The notes: generated from the letters alone by a model not told the origin. A DNA stretch of 64,000 nt from Caulobacter flavus (GCF_003722335.1 NZ_CP026100.1:2640001-2704000), one strand, 5' to 3'; numbered from the stretch's first letter, positions 55,257-64,000 are shown. Numbers and translations are program-made.

Positions 55257-56461
55257 GAGGCGGCGCTCCAGACGCGCGCATGGAGCGGATTGAAGCCCAT
55301 GCGGTAGACAAGTTCGGCGGGACGCTCGACGTCCCAGATGGAAAGATCGCAGGCCTTGCCGGCCTCCAGCGTGCCCCGGTCGGCCAGCACGCCGAGCGCC
55401 CGGGCGGCCTCGCGGGTGACGCCGGCCAGGCACTCGTCCACCGTCAGGCGGAATAGAGTGGCGGCCATGTTCATGGTCAGCAGCAGGCTGGTCAGCGGCG
55501 AGGTGCCGGGGTTGCAGTCGGTCGCCAGGGCCATGGCCACGCCGGCCGTACGCAGAGCGTCGATCGGCGGCAGCTTCGTCTCGCGCACGAAGTAATAGGC
55601 GCCGGGCAGCAGCACCGCCGTCGTCCCGGCCTTGGCCATGGCCGCGATCCCGGCCTCGTCGAGATGTTCGAGATGATCGGCCGACAGCGCGCCGAACTCG
55701 GCGGCCAGCGCCGCGCCGTGCAGGTTCGACAGCTGCTCGGCGTGCAGCTTCACGGGCAGGCCGTGGGCGCGGGCGGTTTCGAACACGCGGCGGATCTGGG
55801 CGGGCGAGAAGCCGATGCCCTCGCAGAAGCCGTCCACCGCATCGGCTAGGCCTTCGGCAGCGACGGCGGGGATCATCTCTCGACAGACGAGGTCGACATA
55901 GCTGTCGGCATCGCCCTTGAACTCCGGCGGCAAGGCGTGGGCGCCGAGGAAGGTGGTCTTGACCGAAACCGGCCGGGCCTTGGCCAGCGCGCGGGCGGCG
56001 CGCAGGCTCTTGAGTTCATGCTCTAGCGACAAGCCGTAGCCGGACTTCACCTCGATCGTCGTCAGGCCCTCGGCGATCAGGGCGTCCAGGCGGGGCAGGG
56101 CGGCGGCGACCAGCTGCTCCTCGGTCGCCTCGCGCGTGGCCTTCATGGTCGAGACGATGCCGCCGCCGGCCCGGGCGATCTCCTCGTAGGATGCACCGGC
56201 CAGCCGCAGTTCGAACTCGTGGGCGCGGTCGCCGCCGAAGATCAGGTGGGTGTGTGGATCGATCAGGCCGGGCGTGATCCAGCGGCCGTCGCAGTCGACG
56301 GTCTCGGCGGCGTCGAAGGCCGGGGCGTCGGCGGCGGGGCCGGCATGGACGATCCTGCCGTCCCTGGCGGCGATCACGCCGTCCTCGACGACACCGAGAC
56401 CGGGCGCGCCTTCGGCGAGGGTCGCAAGCCGGGCCTTGATCCAAACCCGATCGCACCGCAT
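55253..56461 (-). CDS. hutI: imidazolonepropionase
   Basis: Opens the ring of imidazolone propionate to N-formimidoylglutamate, step three. A 402-residue amidohydrolase-superfamily enzyme with the metal-binding [17 protein letters not shown] (about 67-83), [19 protein letters not shown] with the catalytic His, [11 protein letters not shown], and [10 protein letters not shown]. The ATG at 56461 has a GGGAGG ribosome binding site; the frame is open further upstream but crosses the operator. First gene of the minus-strand hut operon, divergent from hutF. Confidence 0.96.
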   Translation of the reverse strand: MRCDRVWIKARLATLAEGAPGLGVVEDGVIAARDGRIVHAGPAADAPAFDAAETVDCDGRWITPGLIDPHTHLIFGGDRAHEFELRLAGASYEEIARAGGGIVSTMKATREATEEQLVAAALPRLDALIAEGLTTIEVKSGYGLSLEHELKSLRAARALAKARPVSVKTTFLGAHALPPEFKGDADSYVDLVCREMIPAVAAEGLADAVDGFCEGIGFSPAQIRRVFETARAHGLPVKLHAEQLSNLHGAALAAEFGALSADHLEHLDEAGIAAMAKAGTTAVLLPGAYYFVRETKLPPIDALRTAGVAMALATDCNPGTSPLTSLLLTMNMAATLFRLTVDECLAGVTREAARALGVLADRGTLEAGKACDLSIWDVERPAELVYRMGFNPLHARVWSAAS

Positions 56462-56518
56462 CGCCAGCGCCTCCCGTGACGTCTTGAGTCGTGCTCCGCG
56501 ACCCTTGCGGCGCGGTTC

Positions 56519-56536
56519 AATATGTATAGACATATT
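56519..56536. promoter_or_regulatory. HutC-like operator between hutI and hutF
   Basis: AATATGTATAGACATATT has 7-base arms AATATGT/ACATATT around ATAG. Its core TGTATAGACA is one base from the TGTATATACA core reported for HutC sites. It lies 58 bases from the hutI start and 23 bases before the hutF start, so it can repress both directions and also hutC. Confidence 0.75.
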
Positions 56537-56558
56537 CGCGAGCGACGAGGATTGTCCA

Positions 56559-58028
56559 GTGAGCGACGCCGAGAATCTTGACGCCCCCGAACCGGCGACC
56601 CCTGAGACCGAGGGGGGCGCCATCGACGCGCCGAGCGAGCCCGTCCGCCAGGCGCAGCCGGAAACGCCGCGCGACATCGTGGTGTGGTGCGAGAGCGCGC
56701 TGCTGGCCGACGGCTGGGCCAAGGGCGTGCGCCTGACCCTCTCGGAAGGCCGCGTCGCCCGCATCGACACCGACGTCGCGGCCGGTTCCGAGCCCCGCCT
56801 CGGCGCGGCCCTGCCGGGCATGCCCAACCTGCACAGCCACGCCTTCCAGCGGGCGATGGCGGGCCTGACCGAAGCGCGGGGCGAGGGGAGCGACAGCTTC
56901 TGGACCTGGCGCGAGCTGATGTACCGCTTCGTCGAGCGGCTGGACCCCGACGCCCTGCAGGCCGTCGCCGCCATGGGCCAGGTCGAGATGCTGGAGAGCG
57001 GCTTCACCCGCGTCGGCGAGTTCCACTACCTGCACCACGATCGTGACGGCGCGGGCTTCGACAACCCGGCCGAGATGGGCGCGCGGCTCGCCGCCGCGGC
57101 GGAAGTGACGGGCATCGGCCTGACCCTGCTGCCGGTGTTCTACGCCCACTCGGGCTTCGGCGGCGCCGCGCCGGGCGAGGGCCAGAAGCGCTTCGTCACC
57201 GACGTCGACGGCTATGCCCGCCTGATGGAGGCCAGCCGCGCCGCCGTCGCAGGCCTGCCCGACGCGGTGGTCGGCATCGCCCCCCACAGCCTGCGCGCGG
57301 TCACCGCCGACGAGCTGACCGCCATCACGCCGCTCGCCGCCGGCGGGCCGGTTCACATCCACATCGCCGAGCAGACGAAAGAGGTCGACGACTGCCTGGC
57401 CGCCACGGGCCAGCGACCCGTGCGCTGGCTGATGAACCACGCGGACGTCGGCAAGTCGTGGTGCCTGGTCCACGCCACCCACATGAACGCGATGGAGACC
57501 GAGCGCCTGGCCAAGAGCGGCGCGGTGGCCGGCCTGTGTCCGATCACCGAGGCCAACCTCGGCGACGGGGTCTTTCCGGCGCACGACTATCAGGCGGCAG
57601 GCGGGGCCTTCGGGATCGGCTCGGACAGCAATGTTCTGATCGACGCGGCCGAGGAGCTGCGGGTGCTGGAATATTCCCAGCGCCTGACCCGCCGGGCCCG
57701 CAACGTGCTGGCGGGCGGCCCTGGGCGCTCGACCGGCGGCGAGCTGTGGCGCGCGGCCGTGGCCGGGGGCAGCCAGGCCCTGGGCGCGGGCCGCCCTGGC
57801 CTGCGTCGCGGAGCGCCGGCCGACTTCGTGACCCTGGACCGCGACCATCCGGCCATCGTCGGGCGCAGCGGCGACGCGCTGGTCGACAGCCTGGTGTTCG
57901 CCGGTCGTCACGGCGCGATCGACAGCGTCTGGCGGGCGGGACGTCCCGTCGTCTCCGGCGGCCGCCACCGGCATCGCGACGCCATCGCCGAGCGCTATCG
58001 CCAGGTGCTCGAGAGCCTGCTGTCGTGA
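56559..58028 (+). CDS. hutF: formimidoylglutamate deiminase
   Basis: Hydrolyses N-formimidoylglutamate to N-formylglutamate and ammonia, step four of the five-enzyme route, handing its product to HutG. The amidohydrolase barrel shows the metal-site [51 protein letters not shown] and [10 protein letters not shown] 35-40 residue acidic and Pro-rich N-terminal extension (for example [18 protein letters not shown]) precedes the usual start, and is probably disordered. GTG 56559 follows GACGAGG; there is no later start with a good ribosome binding site before the fold. Its stop overlaps hutC. Confidence 0.93.
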   Translation: MSDAENLDAPEPATPETEGGAIDAPSEPVRQAQPETPRDIVVWCESALLADGWAKGVRLTLSEGRVARIDTDVAAGSEPRLGAALPGMPNLHSHAFQRAMAGLTEARGEGSDSFWTWRELMYRFVERLDPDALQAVAAMGQVEMLESGFTRVGEFHYLHHDRDGAGFDNPAEMGARLAAAAEVTGIGLTLLPVFYAHSGFGGAAPGEGQKRFVTDVDGYARLMEASRAAVAGLPDAVVGIAPHSLRAVTADELTAITPLAAGGPVHIHIAEQTKEVDDCLAATGQRPVRWLMNHADVGKSWCLVHATHMNAMETERLAKSGAVAGLCPITEANLGDGVFPAHDYQAAGGAFGIGSDSNVLIDAAEELRVLEYSQRLTRRARNVLAGGPGRSTGGELWRAAVAGGSQALGAGRPGLRRGAPADFVTLDRDHPAIVGRSGDALVDSLVFAGRHGAIDSVWRAGRPVVSGGRHRHRDAIAERYRQVLESLLS

Positions 58029-58732
58029 CCGTCCCGCTGCACCAGCGCATCCGCGACGAGATCGAGGGTCTCATCCGTTCGGGCGCCTGGGCGCCCGGCC
58101 ACCGCGCGCCGTCCGAGAGCGAGCTGATGGCCCAGTACGGCTGCTCGCGGATGACCGTGAACAAGGCGATGTCGGCCCTGGCCGAGGCGGGCCTGATCGT
58201 GCGCCGTCGCCGCGCAGGCTCGTTCGTTGCCCGGCCCAAGGTGCACTCGACGGTCCTCGACATCCCCGACATCCAGGCCGAGATCACCGCGAGGGGCGAG
58301 ACCTACGCCTTTCTCCTGCTGGCCGCCGAGCGCCGCTCCGCCGATCCCGACGACGGCGACGAAATTGAACTGGCGGGCGAGGGCGACCTGATCGTCCTGC
58401 GCGGCCTGCACGTGGCCGGCGGCCGGCCTTTCGCGCTGGAGGACCGGCTGATCAGCCTGTCGGCGGTGCCCGAGGCGGCCGCCGCCGACTTCGCCGTCGA
58501 GCCGCCCGGCGCCTGGCTGTTGAACCACGTGCCGTGGACGGAAGCGGAAAGCCGCATCAGCGCCGTGGGAGCCGAGGCGGCCGTCGCCGAACTGCTGGCG
58601 CTGGATGTCGGCACGGCGCTGCTGGCCGTCGAGCGCCGCACCTGGCGAGCCGGCGAGCCGGTCACCCGCGTGCGCCAGCTGTTCCCTGGCGAGGCCTACG
58701 ACCTGGTGGCGCGGTTCGGTCCGGCCCGCTGA
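58025..58732 (+). CDS. hutC: histidine utilisation repressor
   Basis: A GntR/HutC-family repressor (235 residues) released by urocanate. The winged helix (about 1-72) contains LHQRIRDEIEGLIRSGAW and SESELMAQYGCSRMTVNKAM, with the RRRRAGSFVARPKV wing. The UTRA effector domain follows (about 90-230: LIVLRGLHVAGGRPFALEDR, PPGAWLLNHVPWTEAESRI). GTG 58025 overlaps the hutF stop (GTGA), so it is co-expressed with the enzyme and can shut off its own operon at the palindrome 56519-56536. Confidence 0.95.
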   Translation: MTVPLHQRIRDEIEGLIRSGAWAPGHRAPSESELMAQYGCSRMTVNKAMSALAEAGLIVRRRRAGSFVARPKVHSTVLDIPDIQAEITARGETYAFLLLAAERRSADPDDGDEIELAGEGDLIVLRGLHVAGGRPFALEDRLISLSAVPEAAAADFAVEPPGAWLLNHVPWTEAESRISAVGAEAAVAELLALDVGTALLAVERRTWRAGEPVTRVRQLFPGEAYDLVARFGPAR

Positions 58733-58820
58733 TCACCCTTGGCGTTAACGACTGCCGATCTACACCTTGGCGCGAACGGGCGCCGGGGGCGGCGTCCGCA
58801 CGGCCGGGGGGAAGCTTCTC

Positions 58821-59366
58821 ATGACCAGTTCGTCCAACACCGCGTCCGAAACCGCCGGCGTCCTGCACCTGCCGGGCCTGGACCTGTGGGACGGCATGGC
58901 CGATCCGCCTCGTCACGAAGTCCAGATCCTGGACGTGGTCCACCGCATGTTCGACTTCAACCTCGACCGGACCAACACCGAGGATCGGAGGGTCCTGCAC
59001 CTGCGCGCCCTGCACCTGCTGGACGGCCAGCCCGTGCTGCTGGAGCGGCGGGTCATGCAGGACAGCCTGGTGTTCGCGGCGATGGGCTCGTCGCAGCGCG
59101 CCTTCGCCGATCCGCTGGGCGCCTGGAACGCCATGCCCGGCGTCGCCGTCGGAAACGCCAAGTTCGGCTTCGACGACACCCGCGCCGTGCCTTGTCCGGC
59201 CGAGGAGGCGGCGCTTCTGCAAGGCAGGGTCGGGGAACCCGCCCTGGTCCACCGGCACGAGGCGGCCGACCACGGCCACCAGATGTTCTTCACCGTCGAG
59301 CAGTGGTCGGTCCGGATGAAGCAGCGCACGCTCGAGGGCAGGGTCTACTGGGACTATCTGGACTGA
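58821..59366 (+). CDS. stand-alone UTRA-like protein without DNA-binding domain (181 aa)
   Basis: No winged helix is present. The body aligns by eye with the HutC effector domain next door: RRVLHLRALHLLDGQPVLLERR against LIVLRGLHVAGGRPFALEDR, then a shared GAW followed by P, a shared ALL plus VGxxAL stretch, and a closing Gln. This suggests a chorismate-lyase/UTRA fold binding a small acid. ATG 58821 has a GGGGGAAG ribosome binding site; it is 88 bases from hutC. It may be a solitary ligand-binding or modifying protein of the hut system, or a chance resemblance. No catalytic residues can be named. Confidence 0.6.
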   Translation: MTSSSNTASETAGVLHLPGLDLWDGMADPPRHEVQILDVVHRMFDFNLDRTNTEDRRVLHLRALHLLDGQPVLLERRVMQDSLVFAAMGSSQRAFADPLGAWNAMPGVAVGNAKFGFDDTRAVPCPAEEAALLQGRVGEPALVHRHEAADHGHQMFFTVEQWSVRMKQRTLEGRVYWDYLD

Positions 59367-59499
59367 CGCCCGCCGAACGGGCGAAGCGGGCAGGATCGCC
59401 GATCGAGACCGTTCCCCAGGTGCATGCACGTCCAAGCTGTCGTACATCAGCACGCGAGGGCGGGCTGAATCGCGCTCGGGGCGTGCGTGGGGACGTGGC

Positions 59500-60609
59500 G
59501 TGAAGGAAGTCGAGGCGATCACCGGCGGGGCGCTGGGCGGTTGGATGGCGCGGTTCAGGTCGGATGGCCGTTCGGCCCACCCCGCGCCGCCGCCGGGCAC
59601 GAAGTGCGACAACTGCGAGACCGAACTGGCCGGGCATTTCTGCCACGCCTGCGGCCAGGAAGCGTCGGACCATCACAAGTCGATCTTCCACGTCACCTGG
59701 GAAGCCATCGAGGGGATGTTCCACTTCGACGGCCGCCTGTGGCGCACCCTGCCGTGGCTGTTCTTCCGTCCCGGCACGCTGAGCCGCGAGTATCTCGACG
59801 GCAAGCGGGCTCGGCACGTGCCGCCGTTCCGCCTGTTCCTGGTCTCGCTGCTGCTGTTCATCCTGTCGGCCGAGGTGGTGATCCACAAGGCGATGCACGA
59901 CGCCCAGCACAAGCCTGGCGCTGGCGGCGGCCACGCGGCCGAAGCCCCGCACGGCGAGGCCAAGGGCGCGGCCGCCGCGCACGGCCCAGCCAGGACCGAC
60001 GAGCACGGCAAGGCCGCGCCGCCGAACATCAACAACAGCGTGCGGGCCATTCCCGGCGAGGTCACCAACGACATCCAGCAGCAGATGAAGGAAGGCGGCC
60101 TGCTCTCCGACGGCGTCGACGCCAACGGCAAGCGCACCTTCATCGACCTGGGCGACGTCGAGCCGACCGAACGGGCCAAGATGCAGTGGTTCAACACCCA
60201 GCTGAACAAGGTCGTGGACACCCCCGGCTACTTCGTCGCCGTGGTGTTCGGCTGGGGTCACCGCCTGGCCGTGTTCCTGCTGCCGATCCTCGCCCTGTCG
60301 CTGGGCGCCTGCTACTTCTATCGCCGCAAGTTCTACATGTACGACCACCTGATCGTGTCGATGAACTACCTGTCGTTCATCTTCCTGCTGTGGGCGGCGG
60401 TGATGATCCTGCCCGCGCCCGTGCGCGATTTCGGCATCCTCGTGGCCCTGCTGTGGGCGCCGGCGAACCTGTTCATGACTCTGCGCGGCGTCTACGCCTC
60501 CAACGTGTTCGGCGCCCTGCTCAAGACCACCATCGTCTGGTTCTCCGCCCAGTTGGCCTTCGTGTTCCTGCTGGCGGGTCTGCTGTGGCTGGGGCTGTCG
60601 CAGATATAG
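59500..60609 (+). CDS. DUF3667 domain membrane protein with N-terminal zinc ribbon (369 aa)
   Basis: The N-terminus holds a zinc ribbon (C36, C39, C48, C51 in TKCDNCETELAGHFCHACGQ), then the DUF3667 segment SIFHVTWEAIEGMFHFDGRLWRTLPWLFFRPGTLSREYLDGKR (quoted positions about 60-102). A first helix (about 108-123), a long His/Ala/Gly-rich hydrophilic loop (about 125-240), and four or five membrane helices follow at the C-terminus. Function of the family is unknown. GTG start. A hairpin at 60633-60663 follows the stop by 23 bases. No operon partner is evident. Confidence 0.88.
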   Translation: MKEVEAITGGALGGWMARFRSDGRSAHPAPPPGTKCDNCETELAGHFCHACGQEASDHHKSIFHVTWEAIEGMFHFDGRLWRTLPWLFFRPGTLSREYLDGKRARHVPPFRLFLVSLLLFILSAEVVIHKAMHDAQHKPGAGGGHAAEAPHGEAKGAAAAHGPARTDEHGKAAPPNINNSVRAIPGEVTNDIQQQMKEGGLLSDGVDANGKRTFIDLGDVEPTERAKMQWFNTQLNKVVDTPGYFVAVVFGWGHRLAVFLLPILALSLGACYFYRRKFYMYDHLIVSMNYLSFIFLLWAAVMILPAPVRDFGILVALLWAPANLFMTLRGVYASNVFGALLKTTIVWFSAQLAFVFLLAGLLWLGLSQI

Positions 60610-60632
60610 CGGCGTTCTGCCGGTTTATTGTT

Positions 60633-60663
60633 CGCGGACGGACTTTATCCCCGTTCGTCCGCG
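60633..60663 (+). terminator. hairpin downstream of the DUF3667 gene
   Basis: Arms CGCGGACG (60633-60640) and CGTCCGCG (60656-60663) around a 15-base loop. No T-tract follows, so termination would need Rho or is weak. Confidence 0.4.
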
Positions 60664-60764
60664 GCGGGTGTCATGACAGTTTTGCACGCGGCTGATATCC
60701 GAACGCCGTGATGCGGAAATAATCAACAACCGCAGACACTTCCACGTAAAAAGGGGATTACTTC

Positions 60765-63035
60765 GTGTCCAAGACCACGTTTGGCCGGTCGGCGCTCATG
60801 CTGACCAGCGCGCTCGGCGCGCTCGCGTTCGGCGCCGTCGCCAACGCTCAGGAAGCTTCTGACTCCACCAGCCTCGAAGAGATCATCGTCACCGCCGAGC
60901 GCCGCTCGGTGAATCTGCAGGATACGCCGCTGTCGGTCGCCGTGGTCGGCGGCGCGGACCTGCGCGCCATGCAGGCCGGCGGCGACGACATCCTGGCCCT
61001 GGCCGGCCGCGTGCCCGGTCTCTACGCCGAGACCACCACGGGTCGCATCTTCCCGCGCTTCTACATCCGGGGCCTGGGCAACATCGACTTCTACCTCGGC
61101 GCCTCGCAGCCGGTGTCGATCATCCAGGACGAGGTTGTCCTCGAGCACGTGGTGCTGAAGTCGAACCCGGTGTTCGACGTCCAGCAGGTCGAAGTGCTGC
61201 GCGGCCCGCAAGGCTCGCTGTTCGGCCGCAACACCACCGCCGGCATCATCAAGTTCGACACCGCCAAGCCGACCCAGACCCTGCAGGGCCAGGCCCAGGC
61301 CTCGTACGGCAGCTACAACACCGCCACCTTCGACGGCGGCATCGGCGGCCCGATCGTGGCCGACAAGCTGGCCTTCCGCGTCTCGGCCCTCTACCAGCAC
61401 CGCGACGACTGGGTGGACAACACCTTCACCGGGACCAGCGCCGACGGCACCAAGACGCCGCAGAGCGACGCCATGGGCGGCTTCGACGAGCGCGACCTGC
61501 GCCTGCAGATCCTGGCGACCCCGACCGAGCAGCTGTCGGTCCTGGCCTCGGCCCACGTGCGCCAGTACGAGGGCACCTCGACCCTCTTCCACCGCAACGG
61601 CCTGAAGAAGGGCTCCAACAGCACCTCCTACGCCGAGCGCGACAAGGTCGCCTACGACGAGGCGGTCAACAATCCGCAGGCCTACGACACGGCCGGCGCC
61701 TCGCTGAAGATCGACTACGACCTGGGCGGCGTGAAGCTGACCTCGATCAGCGCCTACGAGACCACCGACGGCTACAGCCGCGGCGACACCGACGGCGGAG
61801 CGGCCGCCAACTACGGCGGCGTGGGCTTTGGCCAGTCGCAGGGCGCGGTGAAGGATCTCGACCAGATCAGCCAGGAAATCCGCCTCGCCAGCACCACCGA
61901 CGGCGCCCTGAAGTGGCAGGTCGGCGGCTTCTATTTCGACAGCCGCGACATCACCAACTTCTACCAGCGCGCCTTCTTCGTCCGCACCAACCCCAACAAC
62001 TGGGTGTCGCTGGAGAACATCAACACCTCGTGGGCGGTGTTCGGCCAGGTCAGCTACGACGTCACTCCGAACCTGACGGTCACGGCCGGCGCACGCCAGA
62101 CCGACGACACCAAGAAGACCCGCCTGCTGAAATCGGCCGACACGGCCACGGGCGCGGTCACCTACACCGGCCGCCGCTATGTGAAGCTGTCCGACAGCCA
62201 GCCCAGCTGGGACCTGTCGGCGCTGTACAAGGTGACCGGCGACGTCAGCGTCTACGCCCGCGTCGCCCGCGGCTTCCGCGGTCCGACCATCCAGGGCCGC
62301 TCGGCCGTGTTCAACGCCGACTTCACCACCGCCGACTCCGAGACGATCCTGTCGTGGGAAGCCGGCTTCAAGAGCCAGCTGTTCGACAACACCCTGCGCC
62401 TGAACGCCTCGGCCTTCACCTACAAGGTCGAGGACATCCAGCTGAACGGCAACGACAGCAACGGCAACGGCGTGCTGTTCAATGCCGACAAGGCCGAGGC
62501 CTACGGCATGGAGGCCGAGGCCCAATGGCGCCCGATCGCCAACCTGACCCTGACCGCCGGCCTGTCGCTGCTGCACAGCGAGATCAAGGACAAGCGCGTC
62601 TACGCCCAGGTCTGCGCGCTCAATGGCGTGGTGGTCTGCACCGTGCAGAACCCGACGATCACGGTCGGCACGAACGTGTTCGCCCAGATCGACGGCCAGC
62701 CGCTGCCGAACGCGCCGGAGTACAACGTCGACTTCACCGCCCGCTACGAGCACCCGCTCGGCAACGGCGGTGCGCTGTTCGCGGCCACCGACTGGAACGT
62801 GCAGGGCTACACCAACTACGTCCTCTACAAGACCGAGGAGTTCTACTCCAAGGGCAACTTCGAGGGCGGGCTGAAGCTCGGCTACACCGCTCCCGGCGGC
62901 GCCTACGAGGTGGCCCTGTTCGGCCGCAACATCACCAACGAGAAGAACCTCAAGGGCGTGATCGAGAACTACATGGCCTCGGTCTTCAACGAGCCGCGCA
63001 TCGTCGGCGTCTCGGTCAGCGCCAAGCTGCGTTGA
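60765..63035 (+). CDS. TonB-dependent receptor (756 aa)
   Basis: An outer-membrane receptor with a signal peptide of about 28 residues (cut at Ala-Asn-Ala-Gln), the TonB box LEEIIVTAERR, a plug domain (about 45-165) with FYIRGLGNIDFYLG and EVLRGPQGSLFGRNTTAGII, and a barrel ending RIVGVSVSAKLR. The FGRNTTAG plug type is shared by many uncharacterised Caulobacter and Sphingomonas receptors thought to take up small organic molecules. The GTG at 60765 follows AAAAAGGGGATT. It is a single transcription unit closed by a strong terminator at 63061. The ligand is unknown and no enzyme partner is adjacent on the same strand. Confidence 0.93.
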   Translation: MSKTTFGRSALMLTSALGALAFGAVANAQEASDSTSLEEIIVTAERRSVNLQDTPLSVAVVGGADLRAMQAGGDDILALAGRVPGLYAETTTGRIFPRFYIRGLGNIDFYLGASQPVSIIQDEVVLEHVVLKSNPVFDVQQVEVLRGPQGSLFGRNTTAGIIKFDTAKPTQTLQGQAQASYGSYNTATFDGGIGGPIVADKLAFRVSALYQHRDDWVDNTFTGTSADGTKTPQSDAMGGFDERDLRLQILATPTEQLSVLASAHVRQYEGTSTLFHRNGLKKGSNSTSYAERDKVAYDEAVNNPQAYDTAGASLKIDYDLGGVKLTSISAYETTDGYSRGDTDGGAAANYGGVGFGQSQGAVKDLDQISQEIRLASTTDGALKWQVGGFYFDSRDITNFYQRAFFVRTNPNNWVSLENINTSWAVFGQVSYDVTPNLTVTAGARQTDDTKKTRLLKSADTATGAVTYTGRRYVKLSDSQPSWDLSALYKVTGDVSVYARVARGFRGPTIQGRSAVFNADFTTADSETILSWEAGFKSQLFDNTLRLNASAFTYKVEDIQLNGNDSNGNGVLFNADKAEAYGMEAEAQWRPIANLTLTAGLSLLHSEIKDKRVYAQVCALNGVVVCTVQNPTITVGTNVFAQIDGQPLPNAPEYNVDFTARYEHPLGNGGALFAATDWNVQGYTNYVLYKTEEFYSKGNFEGGLKLGYTAPGGAYEVALFGRNITNEKNLKGVIENYMASVFNEPRIVGVSVSAKLR

Positions 63036-63060
63036 TCTGATCCGTTACTGATCTGAAGAG

Positions 63061-63093
63061 CGCCCTCCGAGCTTCGGCTCGGAGGGCGTTTTT
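63061..63093 (+). terminator. rho-independent terminator of the third TonB receptor
   Basis: Perfect 12-base arms CGCCCTCCGAGC and GCTCGGAGGGCG with a TTCG tetraloop, followed by TTTTT. It lies 25 bases past the stop codon. Confidence 0.95.
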
Positions 63094-63162
63094 CGTTGGG
63101 AAGGCCCCCTCAGTCGCTCCGCGACGGCTCCCCCAGAGGGGGAGCATCTGCGGCGTAGATCC

Positions 63163-63177
63163 TCCCCCTCTGGGGGA
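63163..63177 (+). repeat. 15-bp direct repeat, left flank of 104-bp element copy 2
   Basis: TCCCCCTCTGGGGGA, identical to 63282-63296 and carrying the TCT centre of this locus. Confidence 0.9.
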
Positions 63178-63281
63178 TCGTTGCATAATGGGGTAAAACG
63201 AGAACGACTTTCCCCTTTTGATTCCGAACTGTTCTCGAACGGATTCTGGTCTGTTCTTCGACGTTCCGAATTTCGCAACAG
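63178..63281 (-). mobile_element. 104-bp MITE-like non-autonomous element, copy 2 (inverted)
   Basis: On the plus strand it starts TCGTTGCATAAT and ends ATTTCGCAACAG. Its reverse complement equals copy 1 (38679-38782) in length and in 103 of 104 bases. The orientation relative to the host palindrome is opposite to copy 1, at the same insertion point. No coding capacity is seen. Confidence 0.82.
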
Positions 63282-63296
63282 TCCCCCTCTGGGGGA
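63282..63296 (+). repeat. 15-bp direct repeat, right flank of 104-bp element copy 2
   Basis: Second copy of TCCCCCTCTGGGGGA, running into GGTGGCCC, the normal continuation of the palindromic element. Confidence 0.9.
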
Positions 63297-63335
63297 GGTG
63301 GCCCAGAGGGCCGGAGGGGGCTCGCCGTCGGCGAG

Positions 63336-64000
63336 CTACAGCGACTGCCCGTCGTCCACCGTGAACACCGACCCCGTCACCGCCCGCGAGGCGTCCGACA
63401 CCAGGTAGAGCGCCGTGGCCTCCAGGTCGCTGGTGTCCATCAGCCGTTTCCTCGGGAAGCCGGCGACCAGCTTTTGTCCGCCCTCGCTGTCGAACCAGGC
63501 ATCGTTGAGCTCGGTGCGGATGTAGCCGGGGCACAGGACGTTGACGTTGATGCCGACCCGCGCCCACTCGCGCGCCAGGCTCTTGCCCATGTGGGCCGTG
63601 GCGGCCTTGGACGCGCAGTAGGCGGTGATGCCCGGCAGCACCTTGTGCGCGCCGATCGAGGCCACCAGCAGCACCCGGCCGCGCGCCTCGACGCCGGCCT
63701 TGATCATCCGCCGCGCGCCCTCGCGGGCGGTCAGGAACACGCCCCGGGTGTTGACCCCCAGGATCTTGTCGAAGTCCTCGATGGCGATGTCCAGCGCCGA
63801 GGCGCGGACATTGATGCCGGCGTTGGCGATCACCGCGTCGGGCGCGCCCCAGGCGGCCTCGACCGCGTCGTAGGCGGCGATCACCGAGGCCTCGTCCTCG
63901 ACGTCCATGGAGACGGCCAAGGCGGTCCCGCCGGCCGCCTCGATCTCGCCGACCAGGGCCGCCAGCTTGTCGGCGCGGCGGGCGGCGACCGCCACCCGGG
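63336..64000 (-). CDS. SDR-family NAD(P)-dependent oxidoreductase, N-terminus beyond window
   Basis: A short-chain dehydrogenase whose start and glycine-rich cofactor motif lie past the right edge; about 221 residues are visible, ending with TAG at 63336. The order of motifs is standard: RRADKLAALVGEIEAAG, the acidic SMDVEDE, the NAG motif in DAVIANAGI, the catalytic Ser in VASIGAHK, and YCASK with catalytic Tyr and Lys, followed by PGYIRTEL. The C-terminal VTGSVFTVDDGQSL is typical of classical 250-residue SDRs. The substrate cannot be told. The gene converges on the third TonB receptor across the interrupted repeat. Confidence 0.92.
   Translation of the reverse strand, partial: RVAVAARRADKLAALVGEIEAAGGTALAVSMDVEDEASVIAAYDAVEAAWGAPDAVIANAGINVRASALDIAIEDFDKILGVNTRGVFLTAREGARRMIKAGVEARGRVLLVASIGAHKVLPGITAYCASKAATAHMGKSLAREWARVGINVNVLCPGYIRTELNDAWFDSEGGQKLVAGFPRKRLMDTSDLEATALYLVSDASRAVTGSVFTVDDGQSL

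Larger units (their letters stand above)
63105..63321. repeat. family A extragenic palindrome, interrupted by a 104-bp insertion
   Basis: It opens CCCCCTCAGTCGCTCCGCGA, has a CTCCCCCAGAGGGGGAG hairpin and GATCCTCCCCCTCTGGGGGA, where the 104-bp element is inserted. TCCCCCTCTGGGGGA is then repeated and followed by GGTGGCCC, AGGGCC, GGAGGGGG. The outer sequence has the same orientation as the element at 38599. Confidence 0.9.

Overview
The window is high-GC DNA (GC-rich third positions, frequent GTG starts, few A/T-rich stretches) from an alphaproteobacterium, most likely a Caulobacter or close relative. The case rests on three TonB-dependent receptors, a five-step histidine pathway fused head to tail with a second chemosensory cluster, PHA-granule, DUF983 and DUF3667 housekeeping proteins, and many GC-rich extragenic palindromes of the type common in Caulobacterales. 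No rRNA, tRNA, CRISPR array or phage was seen. Both ends cut genes: an ATPase at the left and an SDR dehydrogenase at the right.

Layout. 1-3420: ATPase fragment, a small basic protein, a Tat-like flavin amine oxidase with its cytochrome c, and a GST. 3505-7143: a three-gene export/uptake operon (TonB receptor, secreted protein of unknown role, MauG/MbnH-like di-heme enzyme) behind a perfect 11-bp-arm palindrome. 7215-13473: a lone RebB-type R-body protein, lepA, murC-murB and a dicarboxylate/amino-acid symporter. 13598-18266: dgcA epimerase, small membrane proteins, DUF983, and a MocR regulator whose start codon lies in a 14-bp-arm palindrome. 18310-22563: an RND efflux pair.

22660-37494 is a sugar locus. 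A minus-strand operon (dgoK, dgoA, vSGLT-like Na+/galactose symporter, SMP-30 lactonase, FadR-type regulator) forms the lower part of the De Ley-Doudoroff galactose route. Plus-strand genes (TonB receptor, tryptophan-halogenase-like flavoprotein, GH35 beta-galactosidase, PA14-containing GH31 alpha-xylosidase) look like a xyloglucan-oligosaccharide module. The likely logic is uptake by the receptor, trimming of xylose and galactose in the periplasm, galactose import by the symporter, then oxidation through KDPGal. LacI-type operators sit before the receptor and before GH35, but no LacI gene is present. The lactonase gene carries a one-base frameshift.

37605-39485: secreted asparaginase-type hydrolase and an M23 peptidase. 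39662-50480: a minus-strand chemosensory operon ordered cheW-cheR(TPR)-cheW-mcp-cheA/REC-cheB, as in Wsp systems, but ending in two hybrid histidine kinases instead of a diguanylate cyclase. 50521-58732: complete hut system (hutI-H-G-U-D on minus, hutF-C on plus) with a HutC-like operator between hutI and hutF, followed by a stand-alone UTRA-like protein, a DUF3667 membrane protein, a third TonB receptor and the SDR fragment.

The most unusual object is a 104-bp non-coding element present twice (38679-38782 and, inverted, 63178-63281; 103/104 identical). Each copy is inserted at the same point of the same extragenic palindrome, and each is flanked by an exact 15-bp direct repeat that matches the local palindrome variant.
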